This document shows, one piece after another, positions 62,251 through 64,000 of a DNA stretch of 64,000 nt; position 1 is the first letter of the stretch; the number at the start of each line of letters is the position of its first letter. Where the stretch lies: the NCBI GenBank assembly GCA_963514095.1, contig OY741280.1, positions 21,052,554-21,116,553 on the forward strand, in the 5' to 3' direction. The notes under the pieces are model-generated. The model saw nothing but the letters and a program-made list of their open reading frames with translations, was not told where the DNA came from and did no database searches. The position numbers and the translations under genes were made by a program. This DNA comes from Eutrigla gurnardus. Its lineage: Eukaryota > Chordata > Actinopteri > Perciformes > Triglidae.

Positions 62251-62562
62251 ACATTTACATTTACATTTACATTTAGGTCATTTAGCAGACGCTTTTGTCC
62301 AAAGCGACTTACAATAAGTACATTTGTCAAAAGAAGGAAACAAAGAAACCACAACATATCATTGCCGATAAAGTAAGAGCTAAAAATAGAACAAGTGTTA
62401 GGTCCTCATCTGAGTAAAGTAGTACCTTAAGAGCAACAGTGCTACGATCAGAGTGCTATAGGTAAGTTTTTTTTGGGGGGGGGGGGGCGGTCATGCTAGA
62501 GTCGAGGTGAAGTCTGAACAGGTGAGTCTTGAGCCTTTTTCGGAAGATGGCAAATGACTCTG
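62251..62562 (-). mobile_element. SINE-like insertion upstream of class I copy E
   Basis: Same element and same site as 14938-17726 in front of copy B, but without the nested palindrome. Poly-T/G stretch at about 62467-62488. Confidence 0.75.
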
Positions 62563-62840
62563 ACATTACATTGCATTAGCCTGCAGATGACAGGAGCAGG
62601 AGGTTAAATGCTCCTTTCAGGTGCGGACAGCGTTGAGAAACCAGAATGCAAGGGTCTCCAGCGTCCTCTCACGCAGGCTGAAATAACATCGCTCCACTTT
62701 AACTTTCGTTATTAACCTCAGTGGCTTTACCCGGCTATTAGTGACTCGGTGCTCAGCTAAAATCCCCATTGGCTCAGACGGAGGGTGAAGTCAGCGCTCC
62801 TCCTGGTCTCAGCCTCACTTCAGCCCGGATAGAGCAGCAG
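62563..62840 (+). promoter_or_regulatory. MHC class I copy E promoter, X2 box damaged
   Basis: ISRE-like TTTAACTTTC at 62698-62707 and ATTGG at 62768-62772 are kept. The X2/CRE core reads TGACTC (62742-62747), having lost the G of TGACGTC. Similarity to copy B stops at 62840, before exon 1. Confidence 0.75.
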
Positions 62841-63262
62841 ACCTAGCAAACCTAAAAAATTTTTTTTTTTACCTTTCAGATGTTGTTGTAGGAGGCCTTT
62901 GATGCAGAAATTTAAGAGTTTAAAAAAAAGTTTATGTATGAATTTAGAGAATAATAATATAAAAAAATTATATTGCAAAATTGGGCTTAGATGGGAGCAG
63001 AATTCCTGTATTTGTGCTCACGTCGTCTGAACAACAATTCAGAACAGCTAAGGGTTCATTTGCAAGGTTGATTGCTTACTACACTAAAAGACATTTTACT
63101 TTTTGTTGAATCTGATGAATCCAGTCCAATGAAACGGAGAGATGTTAGAAGGAAACCTTGAGAGGTTGTGTGAGTTCATGGCCATAAAGCGGGACTTACA
63201 AACAAATGTACGATCCAATAGCATTGTGAGACTGAACAATAGAACCCAATAAATAAAATAAA
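62841..63262. other. Unrelated DNA replacing exon 1 of class I copy E
   Basis: Between the promoter and the intron 1 match (from 63263, aligning with about 37687 in copy D) lie about 420 bp without similarity to other copies. No leader-like ORF followed by a GT donor was found. No terminal repeats recognised. Confidence 0.6.
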
Positions 63263-63620
63263 ATAATATAAAGCTGAGAGGATTTGGTTTCACACAACAT
63301 GTTGTTTAACAACGATGTTGAGATTTAACTTCAGTTTACAGAAATCAAGATTTATGAAAGTGAGGGACAAACGGTCAGATTTGGTTTCTTGGTTCTTTCT
63401 GTATTTAAAAAAATAACTTTTATACTCAAACATCTGAAATCCACAAACACTCTGACGACAACATCAAACAAAATAAAACCTATTACTTGAATATAAAAAA
63501 TAACAAACAGCGATAGAAGAGAGAGAGAAGTAGTTCTGTTGGATTGTGTGTGCAGGAAACATTGTTCAGTGATTTGTTGAAGATAAAAACTGAGATCATG
63601 ACGTTCATCTTGTGTTGCAG

Positions 63621-63887
63621 AGATTCACTCTCTGAAGTATTTCTTCACGGCGTCCTCTGGAGTCCCAAACTTCCCAGAGTTTGTGGCTGTTGGGTTGGTT
63701 GATGACGTTGAGGTAACTCACTATGACAGCAACACCAGGAGATTGGAACCCAAACAGGACTGGATGAACAGAATCACAGAAGATGATCCTCAGTACTGGC
63801 AGAGTCACACTGAGAGCTGTGTGGTTGTTCAGCAGGTCGACAAAAACAAAATTGAAGTTACAAAGCAGCACTTCAACCAAAGTGGAG
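63621..63887 (+). CDS. MHC class I heavy chain copy E, alpha-1 exon only (gene leaves window)
   Basis: A 267-nt exon with AG/GT borders, open and in the usual phase. Residues KYFF (Y7), DPQYW (Y59), H84 as in copy D, and NQS glycosylation site. Closest to copy D in length and sequence (SNTRRLEPKQDWMNR). No leader exon was found upstream, so unless another leader is used the gene is a pseudogene. Later exons are beyond the window. Confidence 0.85.
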
Positions 63888-63952
63888 GTTTGTTTATATT
63901 TCACTTCATTCTGACAACATTTGGTTTATACTTTGATCCTGTATTTTAATAA

Positions 63953-63955
<3 letters not shown>

Positions 63956-64000
<45 letters not shown>
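63956..64000. repeat. (AC)n microsatellite, cut by window end
   Basis: AC run after the copy E alpha-1 exon, in the same place as 38379-38457. Confidence 0.9.

Overview
The window is genomic DNA from a ray-finned (teleost) fish. The evidence is a tandem cluster of U-lineage-like MHC class I heavy-chain genes with normal vertebrate exon/intron structure, C2H2 zinc-finger genes of the teleost type, and a dense load of fish-type mobile elements (BEL/Pao, DIRS, hAT-, Harbinger- and piggyBac-like elements, SINE/LINE tails, and a class I endogenous retrovirus). The species cannot be named from the sequence alone.

Layout. (A) 1-8.85 kb: a BEL/Pao retrotransposon (minus strand, cut by the window start) sits inside intron 2 of MHC class I copy A, whose alpha-2, alpha-3 and TM exons follow at 4.2-5.6 kb. 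Then come repeats, a LINE scrap and a 7-finger C2H2 gene on the minus strand. (B) 8.86-14.83 kb: a DIRS retrotransposon with textbook inverted ends and internal complementary region, decayed ORFs and an 11-unit 107-bp array. Next is a SINE carrying a nested 2.5-kb giant palindrome, then the promoter and the complete MHC copy B (18.1-26.6 kb), whose introns hold a nested hAT complex and a 2.8-kb DNA element. After that the A-type flank repeats: repeats, LINE scrap, 6-finger C2H2 gene. (C) 30.2-36.1 kb: MHC copy C is a pseudogene reduced to alpha-3, TM and cytoplasmic exons, and its deletion junction is a TTAA-flanked transposon. (D) 36.5-45 kb: a zinc-finger 5' remnant, promoter and complete MHC copy D with a long cytoplasmic tail. 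(E) 45.55-61.97 kb: a tandem double provirus (LTR-body-LTR-body-LTR, minus strand) bounded by one CTAG target duplication. (F) 62-64 kb: a zinc-finger 5' remnant, a promoter with a damaged X2 box, and the alpha-1 exon of MHC copy E, whose leader exon is missing; the gene runs off the window.

The repeating unit is [class I gene - shared repeats - zinc-finger gene or its remnant - next class I promoter]. Shared insertions group the promoters of B with E, and that of D with the upstream remnant of C. Copies B and D look able to encode membrane class I chains (about 332 and 368 residues). A is cut by the window edge, C is a pseudogene and E lacks exon 1.

The two most unusual structures are the three-LTR provirus, whose two bodies share the same gag-pro deletion and frame lesions although the LTRs differ by only 1-2 bases in 531, and the 2.48-kb palindromic element with ~1.07-kb arms around a decayed coding fragment.
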